A DNA stretch of 64,000 nt. Origin: DATAOG01 sp963757395. Its GTDB lineage: Bacteria; Pseudomonadota; Alphaproteobacteria; Geminicoccales; Geminicoccaceae. A model generated the notes under the pieces. The model did no database searches. It saw nothing but the letters and a program-made list of their open reading frames with translations, and was not told the DNA's origin. The stretch lies in NCBI GenBank assembly GCA_963757395.1, contig CAVWRK010000010.1:558001-622000 (forward strand), read 5' to 3'. The first letter of the stretch is position 1. Each line of letters starts with the position of its first letter. This document shows, one piece after another, positions 27,236-36,714 of the stretch. The position numbers were made by a program, and so were the translations under genes.

Positions 27236-28795
27236 ATGGCGCCATTGCCGCCGCTCAAGCAGGATCACCAGGGCACGCTCCGGAGCCGGGCTGCGATGCT
27301 GGCCTCGACGGCCATGGCGCGCATCGGCTTCGGGCTGTCGGAGCCCGCCGCGGGCGGTGATCATCCGAGCGCGGCCGGCGCGCCTGCGATCTCGTTGACG
27401 ACCGCCTCGCTTAGGATCGAGGATGGCCTGTTGATGGCCTTCGGACCGGAAGGCGATCCGATCCCGCCAGCGGCCTTCGCGGCAATGGCGACCGAGCAGC
27501 CCGATGCCGAGGTCGCGCTGGCCGACGGCACCACGGCGCCAGCGCAGCGGGTCGCCGCCGTGCTCGACGCGCAGGCCAAGGGAAGGCTCGCCGGGCAGCA
27601 AGCAGAGCGGGCCGGTGGCGAGGCCTGGATCAAGGCGATGCTCGGCCTCGGGCCGGAACCGGTGCTCGCGGCCGCGGCCGAGCTGCGCGGTGAGGAGCGG
27701 ACCTGCGAGCTCACCGTCTTTGGCCGTGAGCTGATGCTCGCCGTGCCTGGCGGCCCAAGCTTTCTGATCGCCGACGCCGCGCCCGCAGACCAGGCGGCGG
27801 CGACCGTCGGTTTGGCGGCGGCGGATGGCCAGGCGCTGTCGGTCAAGGACCTGGTCGAACGCCTGCGGGCGCAGGTCGGGCATCGGCCGCCCGCGGGCGC
27901 CGAAGCTGGCGCCGTGCATCCGTTCGCCGAGGTCGTGCTGCCCGGCTGCGCGATCGAGCGCACGGACGGCGGCCTCCTGTTGGAGCTGCCGGTGATCGGC
28001 GCGGTACGCTTGACGAGCCTCGGCAAGGAGGCGCCGGCCGGACCCAGGGTCAGCATCGTGCTGCGCGACGGCCAGGCTGCCGACCTCGCGGAGGTGACCG
28101 CGGCGCTCGGAGGGATGGCGGCCGTGGAGGCTCACCTGGAAGGATCGTCGGCGGGCTCGGACGAGCCCTCGATTGAGGCGCGCCTTGCCGCGCCGAGCCC
28201 GGCCGTCGCGGCGCACGCGCTGCCGGTGAGCTTCGGCATCCCCCGCGGCGACGGCGTCGATCCGGATCGGGTCGCGGTCGTGATCATCGGCGGGATGCCG
28301 CCGGGCGGGATCCTCTCCGCCGGGATCGACGACGGCGATGGCTGCTGGCTGCTGAGCCCGCGGCAGCTGGCCGGTCTGACCCTGACCCCGCCACCCGGCC
28401 GGAGCGAGGCTCTGGCCCTCCAGGTGACCGCGGTCGCGGTCCGCAACCGGGCGGGCGAGTACGCCACCGCGGCCGAGAGCGTGGTCGTGGCGCTCGATGC
28501 GCCCGCCGAGGCGGTCGTCCGTCTGGCGGTCGACCCGGCGGTGATCCGGGACGGCGGCCCCACGCTCAACGCGCTGATGATCCGCGGCGTTCCACCCGGC
28601 GCGCGCCTGTCCGCCGGGACCTACGATCCCGCGACCGACGGCTGGGTGCTACGCCCCGATCAGCTCGCGGGCCTCACTGTCGCAGCGCCGGTCGGCCAGG
28701 GCGACTTCACGCTCACGGTGCTCGGCATCTCGCTGGCCGCCGGCGGACGTGCCGAGGCCAGGATACTGACCCGGCTGCCGGTCGCGACCCGCTGA
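27236..28795 (+). CDS. Hypothetical protein with duplicated adhesin-type repeat
   Basis: 519 residues, not a recognised family over most of its length. Near residue 344 and again near 445 there is a repeated unit: VVIIGGMPPGGILSAG followed by LLSPRQLAGLTLTPP, and LMIRGVPPGARLSAG followed by VLRPDQLAGLTVAAP. Such units occur in large VCBS/RTX-type secreted adhesins, where they form Ig-like domains. No N-terminal signal peptide is visible and there is no obvious RTX repeat, so secretion is uncertain. The ATG at 27236 has AGAGGA 7 bp upstream. The first 330 residues are Ala/Gly-rich with repeated LLMAFGPEG-like strands. Stands alone. Confidence 0.65.
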   Translation: MAPLPPLKQDHQGTLRSRAAMLASTAMARIGFGLSEPAAGGDHPSAAGAPAISLTTASLRIEDGLLMAFGPEGDPIPPAAFAAMATEQPDAEVALADGTTAPAQRVAAVLDAQAKGRLAGQQAERAGGEAWIKAMLGLGPEPVLAAAAELRGEERTCELTVFGRELMLAVPGGPSFLIADAAPADQAAATVGLAAADGQALSVKDLVERLRAQVGHRPPAGAEAGAVHPFAEVVLPGCAIERTDGGLLLELPVIGAVRLTSLGKEAPAGPRVSIVLRDGQAADLAEVTAALGGMAAVEAHLEGSSAGSDEPSIEARLAAPSPAVAAHALPVSFGIPRGDGVDPDRVAVVIIGGMPPGGILSAGIDDGDGCWLLSPRQLAGLTLTPPPGRSEALALQVTAVAVRNRAGEYATAAESVVVALDAPAEAVVRLAVDPAVIRDGGPTLNALMIRGVPPGARLSAGTYDPATDGWVLRPDQLAGLTVAAPVGQGDFTLTVLGISLAAGGRAEARILTRLPVATR

Positions 28796-28855
28796 TCCGA
28801 GCCGCGGCGCGGCCGGACGGCAGCTGCCCGAGGCTGGCGGTGGCGAACGTCAAGT

Positions 28856-29066
28856 CGATGGACAGACGCTCGCGCCAAGTTTAATTCTGACCCTCAGTCG
28901 AGCCGCGAAACCAGCGGCCGCGACCGTCCCCAGGGCGGCCGTTGCGGACATCACTGAGGGAGGCGCGCCCATGACAGTTCGACATGCGGCATGGCGTCGT
29001 CCGGCGCTGGCGGCGTTGAGCGCGCCCGTCGCCCGGGCGGGTCGTACGCACCGTCGATCTGATTGA
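28856..29066 (+). pseudogene. Relic leader of a sugar-binding protein gene (copy of the 43066-43250 region)
   Basis: An 18-nt sequence CGATGGACAGACGCTCGC at 28856-28873 recurs exactly at 43066-43083. About 100 bp later both sites have a start with similar signal peptides: here MTVRHAAWRRPALAALSAPV (ATG 28971, with GAGGGAGG) and at 43175 MRLRHAALLGAALVALSAPV. Here the frame ends at 29064-29066 after 31 codons, so only promoter, ribosome site and leader remain. The intact copy is the solute-binding protein gene at 43175. A duplication followed by loss or replacement of the body is the natural reading. Confidence 0.65.
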
Positions 29067-29118
29067 GCGGCCCCCCAAAGACCGTCAATGAACAACTCCA
29101 TCAGAGGAGGATGAGAGC

Positions 29119-30159
29119 ATGGAAGTCAGGGTTCGGACGCTGAAATGGGCCGCGGCCGGCGTCGCCGCTTTGTTCGCGCTGGGCGTCGCGCCCGCGATGT
29201 CGGACGATGTCCTGGTCGGCCTGATCACCAAGACCGAGGGCAACCCGTTCTTCGTCAAGATGCGCGAGGGCGCGCAGGAGAAGGCCAACGAGCTCGGCCT
29301 CAAACTGCAGACCTACGCCGGCAAGTACGATGGCGACAATGAGGGCCAGGTGGCTGCGATCGAGGGCTTGATCGCGGCGGGCGCCAAGGGCTTCGCCATC
29401 GTGCCCAGCGATTCTTCGGCCATCGTGCCGACCGTGCAGACGGCACGTGACGCCGGGCTTCTCGTCATCGTGCTCGACACGCCGCTCGATCCGATCGACG
29501 CTGCCGACTACACCTTCGCGACCGACAATTTCAAAGCCGGCGAGCTGATCGGCAGCTGGGCGGCAAAGACACTCGGCGACAAGGCGGCAAGCGCGAAGAT
29601 CGCCATGCTCGACCTCGCCGTCAACCAGCCGACCGTCGACTACCTCCGCGACCAGGGCTTCATGAAGGGCTTCGGCATCGACATCAAGGATCCGAAGCAC
29701 TACGGCGACGAGGACGATGCACGCATCTGCGGCCATGAAATGACCGGCGGCAACGAGGACGGTGGTCGCACGGCCATGGAGACCCTTCTCCAGAAGTGCC
29801 CCGACACCAATCTCGTCTACACGATCAACGAGCCGGCCGCGGCCGGTGCCTGGGAAGCGCTGAAGGCGGCCGGCAAGGCCGACGGCAGCGTCCTCGTCGT
29901 CTCGATCGACGGCGGCTGCCCGGGCGTCAAGAACGTCGAAGCGGGCGTCATCGGCGCGACCTCGCAGCAATATCCGCACAAGATGGCGGCGATGGCGCTC
30001 GAGACCATCGCCAAATATGCAAAGACCGGAGAGAAGCCCAAGATGGTGACCGACGGTCTCGATTTCTACGACACCGGCGCGCAGCTGATCACCGCGCATC
30101 CGGTCGAGGGCGTACCCTCGATCAGCGTCAAGGAAGGCCTCGACCTCTGCTGGGGTTGA
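29119..30159 (+). CDS. frcB: Fructose-type sugar ABC importer, periplasmic binding protein FrcB
   Basis: 346 residues, signal peptide up to about residue 28 (KWAAAGVAALFALGVAPAMS), then a periplasmic-binding-protein-like domain starting DDVLVGLITKTEGNPFFVKM, with GFAIVPSDSSAIVPTVQTA, VIVLDTPLDPIDAADYTFAT and SVLVVSIDGGCPGVKNVEAG. The family delivers ribose, fructose, xylose or similar; the sequence is like rhizobial FrcB, but the sugar is an inference. GAGGAGG precedes the ATG. First gene of frcBCA; a hairpin follows its stop. Confidence 0.88.
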   Translation: MEVRVRTLKWAAAGVAALFALGVAPAMSDDVLVGLITKTEGNPFFVKMREGAQEKANELGLKLQTYAGKYDGDNEGQVAAIEGLIAAGAKGFAIVPSDSSAIVPTVQTARDAGLLVIVLDTPLDPIDAADYTFATDNFKAGELIGSWAAKTLGDKAASAKIAMLDLAVNQPTVDYLRDQGFMKGFGIDIKDPKHYGDEDDARICGHEMTGGNEDGGRTAMETLLQKCPDTNLVYTINEPAAAGAWEALKAAGKADGSVLVVSIDGGCPGVKNVEAGVIGATSQQYPHKMAAMALETIAKYAKTGEKPKMVTDGLDFYDTGAQLITAHPVEGVPSISVKEGLDLCWG

Positions 30160-30196
30160 TCCCCTTCGGGTCAAGGACGGCCTGAACTGCGACCAA

Positions 30197-30237
30197 GACG
30201 GGGAAGAGCGACCGGCGCGAGGGTTGCTCTTCCCGTC
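30197..30237 (+). terminator. Strong stem-loop between frcB and frcC
   Basis: GACGGGGAAGAGC (30197-30209) pairs with GCTCTTCCCGTC (30226-30237) across a 16-nt loop, leaving one bulged G. There is no long U-tract after it, so it may protect the 3' end of frcB mRNA or attenuate transcription instead of terminating. It fits the common need for more binding protein than permease. Confidence 0.65.
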
Positions 30238-30266
30238 ATGGGCGGCCACAACGAGCGGGACGGAAC

Positions 30267-31349
30267 ATGAGCGGCGCCAGCGAGGGCACTGCCCAAGAAC
30301 GATCCGATTTCGAGAGCGTGCTGCCGGCCTCCGGCGACGTCGCCGTCTTCGAAGAGGAGGAGATGTCGCCGCTCCGGCGGGTGCAGCATTTCCTCCACGC
30401 CTATCCGACCATGGTGCCGTTCATCGTCCTTTTGATCGGCGTCGTGATCTTCGCCGCGCTGGTCGGCAGTCGGTTCTTTCAGCCGTTCAACCTCTCGCTC
30501 GTGCTCCAGCAGGTCACGATCATCGGCACGCTCGGCATCGCCCAGACGCTGATCATCCTCACTGCCGGCATCGACCTCTCGGTCGGCGCCATCATGGTCT
30601 TGTCCTCGATCGTGATGGGAAGACTTGCGGTCGTCAGCGGGTTTCCGGTCGAGATCTCGTTCCCGCTCGGTCTGCTCGCCGGCATGGCCTGCGGCCTCCT
30701 CAACGGCACGCTCGTGACGCGCTTCAAGCTACCGCCGTTCATCGTCACGCTCGGCACCTGGAGCATCATCGGCGCGCTTGTCCTCTTCTATTCGCGCAGC
30801 GAGACGCTCCGGCAGCAGGAGGTCGAGGCGGTCGCGTCGTTCCTGCAGCTCACCGGCACCGCGATCCCGATCGGCGGCGCGCGCATAACGCTGGGCTCGA
30901 TCCTGATGATCCTGCTCGCGGTGCTGGTCTGGTACGTGCTGAACCGGACCGCCTTCGGCCGCCACGTCTATGCCACCGGTGATGATCCCAACGCGGCGCG
31001 GCTCGCCGGCATCAACACCACGCGCACGCTGCTCGCGGTCTACACCGCGGCCGGCCTGATCTGCTCGCTCGCCGGCTGGGTGCTGATCGGCCGGATCGGC
31101 GCCGTCAGCCCGCTCGCCGGCCAGACCGCCAACCTCAATTCGATCACCGCGGTCGTGATCGGCGGCACGAGCCTGTTCGGCGGCCGCGGCTCGATCGTCG
31201 GCACGCTGATCGGGGCGCTGATCGTCGGCGTGTTCCGCAACGGCCTGGCGCTCGCCGGCCTGGATGCCCTCTGGCAGGAGTTCACCGTCGGCGTTCTGAT
31301 CATCGTCGCGGTGGCGCTCGACCAGTGGATCAGGAGGATATCGTCATGA
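30267..31349 (+). CDS. frcC: Sugar ABC importer permease FrcC
   Basis: 360 residues, a BPD_transp_2 permease with about nine to ten membrane helices. Visible blocks: GIAQTLIILTAGIDLSVGAI, FKLPPFIVTLGTWSIIGALV, GDDPNAARLAGINTTRTLLA (the EAA-like coupling loop to FrcA) and ITAVVIGGTSLFGGRGSIVG. An unusually long cytoplasmic N-terminus of about 50 acidic residues (VAVFEEEEMSPLRR) precedes the first helix. The start is ATG 30267; its end overlaps the frcA start by 4 bp (ATGA). Confidence 0.9.
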   Translation: MSGASEGTAQERSDFESVLPASGDVAVFEEEEMSPLRRVQHFLHAYPTMVPFIVLLIGVVIFAALVGSRFFQPFNLSLVLQQVTIIGTLGIAQTLIILTAGIDLSVGAIMVLSSIVMGRLAVVSGFPVEISFPLGLLAGMACGLLNGTLVTRFKLPPFIVTLGTWSIIGALVLFYSRSETLRQQEVEAVASFLQLTGTAIPIGGARITLGSILMILLAVLVWYVLNRTAFGRHVYATGDDPNAARLAGINTTRTLLAVYTAAGLICSLAGWVLIGRIGAVSPLAGQTANLNSITAVVIGGTSLFGGRGSIVGTLIGALIVGVFRNGLALAGLDALWQEFTVGVLIIVAVALDQWIRRISS

Positions 31350-32128
31350 GCGCCGAGAGCCCTCAGCCGGTGCTCCAGGCGCGCGGCCTGGTCAAGCGCT
31401 ACGGCCGGGTCACAGCGCTCGACCATGCCGATTTCGATCTTTTGCCGAACGAGATCCTGGCCGTGATCGGCGACAACGGCGCTGGCAAGTCGACGCTGAT
31501 CAAAGCGCTGGTCGGCGCCGTCATCCCGGACCACGGCGAGGTCCGGCTCGACGGCCAGCCTGTGCACTTCCGCTCGCCGATCGAGGCCCGCGCCGCCGGC
31601 ATCGAGACCGTCTACCAGGACCTGGCGCTGGCCACCGCGCTCTCGATCGCCGACAATCTCTTCCTGGGCCGCGAGCGCCGCAAGCCGGGCCCGGCCGGCA
31701 CCCTGTTCCGCCTGCTGGATCGCGCCGGCATGCAGAAGGAAGCCCGCGAGCACCTGAACGCGCTCGGCCTGCTGACGATCCAGAACATCCGCCAGAAAGT
31801 GGAAACCCTCTCGGGCGGCCAGCGCCAGGGCGTGGCCGTCGTCCGCGCCACCGCCTTCGGCAGCCGCGTGGTCATCATGGACGAGCCGACCGCCGCCCTC
31901 GGCGTCAAGGAATCCCGCAAGGTCCTGGAGCTGATCCTGGACGTGAAGAAGCGCGGCCTGCCAATCGTCCTGATCAGCCACAACATGCCGCATGTCTTCG
32001 AGGTCGCCGACCGCATCCACATCCACCGCCTCGGTCGCCGCATCGCGGTCATCAACCCCGCCGAATACTCGATGTCCGACGCGGTCGCGATCATGACCGG
32101 CGCGATGCAGCCGCGCGCGGCGGCGTGA
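31346..32128 (+). CDS. frcA: Sugar ABC importer ATP-binding protein FrcA
   Basis: 260 residues, one ABC domain, unlike the tandem-domain RbsA/XylG type, which agrees with FrcA. Walker A VIGDNGAGKSTLIKAL, Q-loop VYQDLALATALS, signature ETLSGGQRQGVAVVRA, Walker B VVIMDEPTAALGVKE, H-loop PIVLISHNMPHV. The ATG at 31346 overlaps the frcC stop, with AGGAGG at 31332. It is the last gene of frcBCA. An upstream start at 31325 in the same frame is less likely. Confidence 0.92.
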   Translation: MSAESPQPVLQARGLVKRYGRVTALDHADFDLLPNEILAVIGDNGAGKSTLIKALVGAVIPDHGEVRLDGQPVHFRSPIEARAAGIETVYQDLALATALSIADNLFLGRERRKPGPAGTLFRLLDRAGMQKEAREHLNALGLLTIQNIRQKVETLSGGQRQGVAVVRATAFGSRVVIMDEPTAALGVKESRKVLELILDVKKRGLPIVLISHNMPHVFEVADRIHIHRLGRRIAVINPAEYSMSDAVAIMTGAMQPRAAA

Positions 32129-32535
32129 CGGGGGGCACGGTCGCGGGCTCAGCTCGTGGCGGCGATCGCTGGGCGCCGACCGGGTCCGATCGTCAGCTGC
32201 TCGTGCCGCTCGAACTCGCTCCACGGCGGCCAAGGCGGCGTGCGACGAGCGGACAGTCGCGATGGACTACCGACCCCTCGCGGAGGGGGAGGCATCACCT
32301 TCGCCTACATCCGCTGAGGTCCGGGAACACGCCACGCCTATTGGGCATCAGGGCCAGCCCGGTTGTTTTCGGTGGAATTGCCGTGCGCCCATGGCTGTCC
32401 GGCGAAGTGCACTTGTCCCGTGCGCACGGAGGAGGCCACGCACGGCCTTCAGCGTCACGTGGTCCGGCTTGTCGGGCAGATCAAAAGACGAGTAAGTTGC
32501 GAGCCTGATAGCGATGATATGATTTACGTGAACCG
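32129..32535. promoter_or_regulatory. Region between frcA and the YcaO gene
   Basis: About 400 bp with no gene I can support. The last 60 bp (32478-32535) are clearly richer in A+T, with TTGCGA at 32497 and TATGAT at 32518, a weak -35/-10-like pair with short (15 nt) spacing just before the YcaO start. No regulator binding site or terminator hairpin could be chosen. Confidence 0.3.
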
Positions 32536-33785
32536 ATGTCGGCTGTCCTCGAACGAACACCAGACGCGGAGCCCTGTCCGGCCGCCGACGGCTTCAAGGC
32601 GTATCGGCGTGGCACGCACCGCACGGTCGATCCCGCCGCGACGCTCGCCCGGGTGCGGCCACACCTGCAGCCCATGGGCATCACCCGGATCGCTAACGTC
32701 ACGGGTCTCGACCCGATCGGGATCCCGGTGGTCATGGTCTGCCGGCCCAACGCGCGGTCCTCGCGGTCTCTCAAGGCAAGGGGCTGACCTCGACGCCGCC
32801 AAGGCGTCGGGGGTGATGGAGACGATCGAGCTGTATCACGCCGAGCGGATCAGCGGCCGCTCAAGCTGGGCAGCAGCCGCGATCTCGCGGGAGTCCACCA
32901 TCTGGCCGATCTCGACGCCCTGCCGCGCATGAGCGGCAGCCAGTACCATCCTGATCTGCCGCTGCTTTGGATCGAGGCCCGCGATCTGCTGGCGGGCGGA
33001 GCTGACTTGGCTCCCCTTCGAGCTGGTCCACGCCAACTATACCTTGCCGCGGCCACACGGCAGCGGCTGCTTCCGCCAGCAGCAACGGCCTGGCGTCCGG
33101 CAATTACCTTGTCGAAGCGATCAATCACGCCCTCGCCGAGGTGATCGAGCGCGACTCGGCCACCGTGTGGAATCGCCTCGCCCCGGCCAGCCGCGGGCGC
33201 ACCGGTCGGACCTGGCCACGGTCGACGACGACGCCTGCGCCGACATGCTCGCGAGGCTCGAGCTTGCGGGGTTCGCGTCGCCGCGTGGGACACGACTCCG
33301 ACGTCGGCATCCCGTCCTTCTACTGCCTGATCACCGACCAGCGGCACCGGGACGCTCATCCGGCGCCGGCGCCGGCGCCCACCCGTCACGCGCGGTGGCG
33401 CTGTTGCGCGCGCTGACCGAGGCGGTTCAGGTGCGCGACGACTACATCTCCGGCTCCCGTGACGATCTGCGACCCGAGAGTCCACACCGCGGGAGATCGA
33501 GCCGAAGCTGCGCCAGGCGCGCGCGCTCATGCGGGGGCTCGCGCAGCGGCGAGACTTTCGCGCAGTGCGGACCTACGAAGCCGAGTCCTGCGGCGAGGAT
33601 CTCAGTGGATGCTGGAGCGGCTTCGGTCGGTCGGCATCGTCGAGGTCCTGGCGATCGACCTGACCCAGCCCCGAGTTCGGCATGCCAGTCACGCGGATGG
33701 TGATCCCCGGGCTCGAGGGCCCCGCGACCATGAGGATTACGTCCCCGGGCGCGCGGGCTCCGCGGCGCGCGCGAGGGGCGCATGA
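32536..33785 (+). pseudogene. ycaO: YcaO-domain cyclodehydratase/thioamide-forming protein, many frameshifts as sequenced
   Basis: Joined frames give about 415 residues of a TfuA-associated YcaO protein: DGFKAYRRGTHRTVDPAATL, MGITRIANVTGLDPIGIPVV, AVSQGKGL then DLDAAKASGVMETIELYHAE, ELVHANYTLPRPHG, ASSNGLASGNYLVEAINHAL followed by AEVIERD (the ATP/Mg-binding YcaO motif), and a C-terminal WMLERLRSVGIVEVLAIDLT. YcaO enzymes use ATP to activate a backbone amide, giving azolines or, with TfuA, thioamides. At least seven single-base shifts are needed (near 32755, 32776, 32862, 33015, 33075 and beyond). The motifs themselves are undamaged, so sequencing error is likely. Stop and next start overlap (ATGA at 33782). 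Confidence 0.75.
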
Positions 33786-35163
33786 AGGCCTGCGTGTTCA
33801 TCGGTCCGACGCCTGGCCCGGAGGGATCGCGCCGGCGCTGACGACATCGTGGTTCTCCCGCCAGTGGCACAAGGGCGACGTCTTCCGGGTCGCCCGCGCC
33901 GAGCCGCAGGCGATCGGGATCATCGACGGCTACTTCGAAGGTGGCTCGCGGTCTGGCACAAGGAGATCCTCTGGGCGATGGCCAAGGGCATCCACGTGTT
34001 CGGCAGCGCCAGCATGGGCGCGCTGCGCGCCGCGGAGCTGCATCCGTTCGGCATGCGCGGGGTCGGCCGGATCTTCGGAGACTATCGCGACGGCGAGCTC
34101 GAGGACGACGACGAGGTCGCGGTCATGCACGGGCCCGGCCGAGACCGGCTATCTCGCGCTGTCCGAGGCGATGGTCAACATTCGCGGCACCTTGGCCGAG
34201 GCCGAAGCGGCCGGCATCATTGGCTCCACCAGCCGCACCGCTTTGGTCGACATCGCCAAGGGCCTGTTCTACCGCGATCGCACCTACCGGCAACTGCTTG
34301 GCCGCGCGGCCGGGCAGTCGGTGCCCCATGACGAGATCGACGCGCTGCGCGCCTGGCTCCCGGGGGGGCGGGTCGACCACAAGCGCGCCGACGCGCTGGC
34401 CATGCTGGAGGCGATGCGGGCGCTGCTGGCCGCCGACGCCGGGCGCATGCGGGTCGACTACGTTCTCGAGTGGACCGAGATGTGGGACGCCGCGGTTGCA
34501 ACCTCGGCAGCGTCCCGCCTGACCAGCGTTGACGAAGCGGCGGCGTGGATCACCGAGGAGCGGGTGCTCGAGGAGCTGTGCCTCGAGGTCGACACCTATC
34601 GGCGCCTGCGCGATCGGGCGCTCCTGGGTCTGCTCGCCGAGCGCGAAGCGGAGCGGCGGCGCCAAAGGGTCGAACCGGCGGTGCTGCGGCGCGCGCTTGG
34701 CCGACTGCGCGCCCGGCACGGGCTGCTCGCGCGCGCCGACCTCGAGCGCTGGCTGGCCGCCAACGGCATCGGCGCCGAACGGCTCGAGCGCCTGCTCGAG
34801 AACCAGGAGCGGCTCGAGGCGATCCGCTCGCTGGCCGAGCCCGTCCTACGCGACCGCCTGCTCGACGAGTTGCGACTGCAGGGCGCCTATGCGCGGCTCG
34901 CGGCGCGCGGCCGGGACAAGCAAGAGCGGCTCGGTGCGCAGGGCCTTGGCCATCCTCGGTCCGAGGACCTGGGCGCGGGCGCGGCGCAGGTCGTGGCCTG
35001 GTATTTCGAGCGGCGGCTGGGTCGAGCGTTGCCCGACGACCTCGAAGCCGCCGCGCGTGAGCTCGGCTTCGTGGACCGCGCAGAATTTCATCGCGCTCTC
35101 CTGCGCGAGTACCTATACTGCTCGGGTTGGGAGCATGTGGTCGAAGGTCATCGCGAGAATTGA
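33782..35163 (+). CDS. tfuA: TfuA-like protein, frameshifted in its first 120 codons
   Basis: About 460 residues. The TfuA core is at the N-terminus: MKACVFIGPT, DDIVVLPPVAQ, GDVFRVARAEPQAIGIIDGY, HKEILWAMAKGIHVFGSASM followed by GALRAAELHPFGMRGVGRIF, and AETGYLALSEAMVNIRGTLA. A helical, Arg-rich extension fills residues 200-455. TfuA partners YcaO in thioamide formation (trifolitoxin locus, thioviridamide-type peptides, methanogen McrA thioglycine) and is thought to supply sulfur. Frame changes fall near 33815, 33842, 33873, 33945 and 34135; the frame is clean from 34140 to the stop at 35163. The long C-terminal half is unusual for TfuA. Confidence 0.8.
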
Positions 35164-35208
35164 GCGGGGGCCCGCCCCCTGGTGGTATAGAGGAGGATCG
35201 GCATTTCG

Positions 35209-36567
35209 ATGAGGTGGTCGCGTCCATCGCCCGAGCGTCGCCGAAGCGGGACCCGGTTTCGGTTGTACCCGCAGGCGCCCTACGGCAGTGCCGAGCACGA
35301 GCCCGAGACGATCTGGCTGTCGCCGCCCGCAGGCAGCGTCGGCCCGGGGCCACAGGATGATCACATGTACGTCGCCGACCCGGTGGGTAAGCGAGGTCCT
35401 TACGGCATCGCCTTCACCGGTTACGGCAGGCCCTACCTCGATTTGCCGCCCTGGAATGGGCCCACCTATCCGCCGGCCCGGCCCGGTCCGGATGGGCACT
35501 TCGACCACCTCGAGGTCGGCACACGCGAGTTCGAAATGGCGCACGTCTATGGCTGCGTCCGCTTCGGGCTCGATGTCTGGGAGCGCTATCTCGGCCGGTC
35601 GGTCGAATGGCACTTCAGCTCGCAGTACGAGCGTCTGGAGATGTCTTCTCCTGCCGGTATGGGACAACGCGCATGCCGGCTGGGGCTTCATGGAGGTGGG
35701 CGCCGACCGGGCCGCGGACGGCGATGTCCACTCCTTCGGCATCAACTTCGATACCATCGCTCACGAACTCGGCCACCTGATCATCTATGCCGAGGTCGGC
35801 CTGCCGGTCGCCGATGCGATCGATGGCGAGTACTTCGGCTTCCAAGAGGCGGCCGCCGACCTCACGGCGCTGGTGGCGGCAATGCATTTTGACGCCGTCC
35901 TCGATCATCTGCTCGAGACGACGCATGGCAATCTCTACACCTTCAACGAGCTCAACCGCTTCGCCGAGCTGTCGCCGTACACGCAGATCCGGCTGGCCAG
36001 CAACGATCGCAAACTGTCGGACTTCTCGATCGGGTGGCGCGACGAGCACGACCTGTCGGAGCCGCTCACGGGCGCGATCTTCGACATCCTGGTCGATGTC
36101 TTCGATGAGAACCTGCTCGATCGCGGCCTGATCAGTCCGGAGGTGGAAGATCTCCTCGACCAGTTCGAGCGGTTCCCGGAATACGAGGGCGCCATCCAGT
36201 CGCTGTTCGACGAAGCGTACCCGGGCAGGGAGGCAAATTCCGAGAAGCGCTCGTGCAGGCGCGCGACTACCTCGGGGTCGCCCTGGGGGAGACGTGGAAG
36301 CGACTGTCGCCGGATCATCTGCGCTACGAGCACGTGGGCGAGATTCTGCTCGAGGTGGATCACATGTTGAGTGGCGGCCGCTACCAGCAAGCGATTCTCA
36401 ACAGCCTGCTCTGGCGCGGGATTGGCCGTGCGCGCGTCGGCCCGCGGCTTTCACCGCCGGGCCTGGCTAGCCACGCTCTTTCGGCGCGAACCGTCACGCC
36501 AGCTAGCCTGCCCCCGGCTTGCCGCCTCAGCTACCGTGAGCGGTGGCAGGTGGCGCGGCGAGGGTGA
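35209..36567 (+). CDS. Zinc metallopeptidase (HExxH...E) in the YcaO-TfuA locus, two frameshifts
   Basis: About 450 residues. After a variable N-terminus come DDHMYVADPVGKRGPYGIAF, GHFDHLEVGTREFEMAHVYG and RYLGRSVEWHFSSQYERLEM; then, in a new frame from about 35645, FGINFDTIAHELGHLIIYAE with the HExxH zinc site and FGFQEAAADLTALVAAMHF with the likely third ligand Glu (gluzincin type). The last part, from a second shift near 36228, is ARDYLGVALGETWKRLSPDH and on to 36567. A likely role is maturing or trimming a modified peptide or protein, but this is inference from context. AGGAGG precedes ATG 35209; the exact N-terminus is uncertain. Confidence 0.7.
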
Positions 36568-36714
36568 CGCAAGGCACTCTCGATGCACCTACGGCGCGAA
36601 AAATGACTTGCCGCCATTCCTCAATTGCACGTAAACTTAAGCTCGAAAATCCGGCTGTCGGCTCAAACCTAGGGGTCGCGCTGAACCGAGGAAATTAACC
36701 GAGGAGTAACTACC

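Noticed and set aside
32497..32523. TTGCGA/TATGAT as a promoter for ycaO
   Set aside because: Spacing of 15 nt is short and it lies only 12 nt from the start codon; noted as weak only.
32363..32932. 189-codon plus-strand frame before YcaO
   Set aside because: Only its last third is real, as one frame of the frameshifted YcaO gene; the first part has no resemblance to a protein family.
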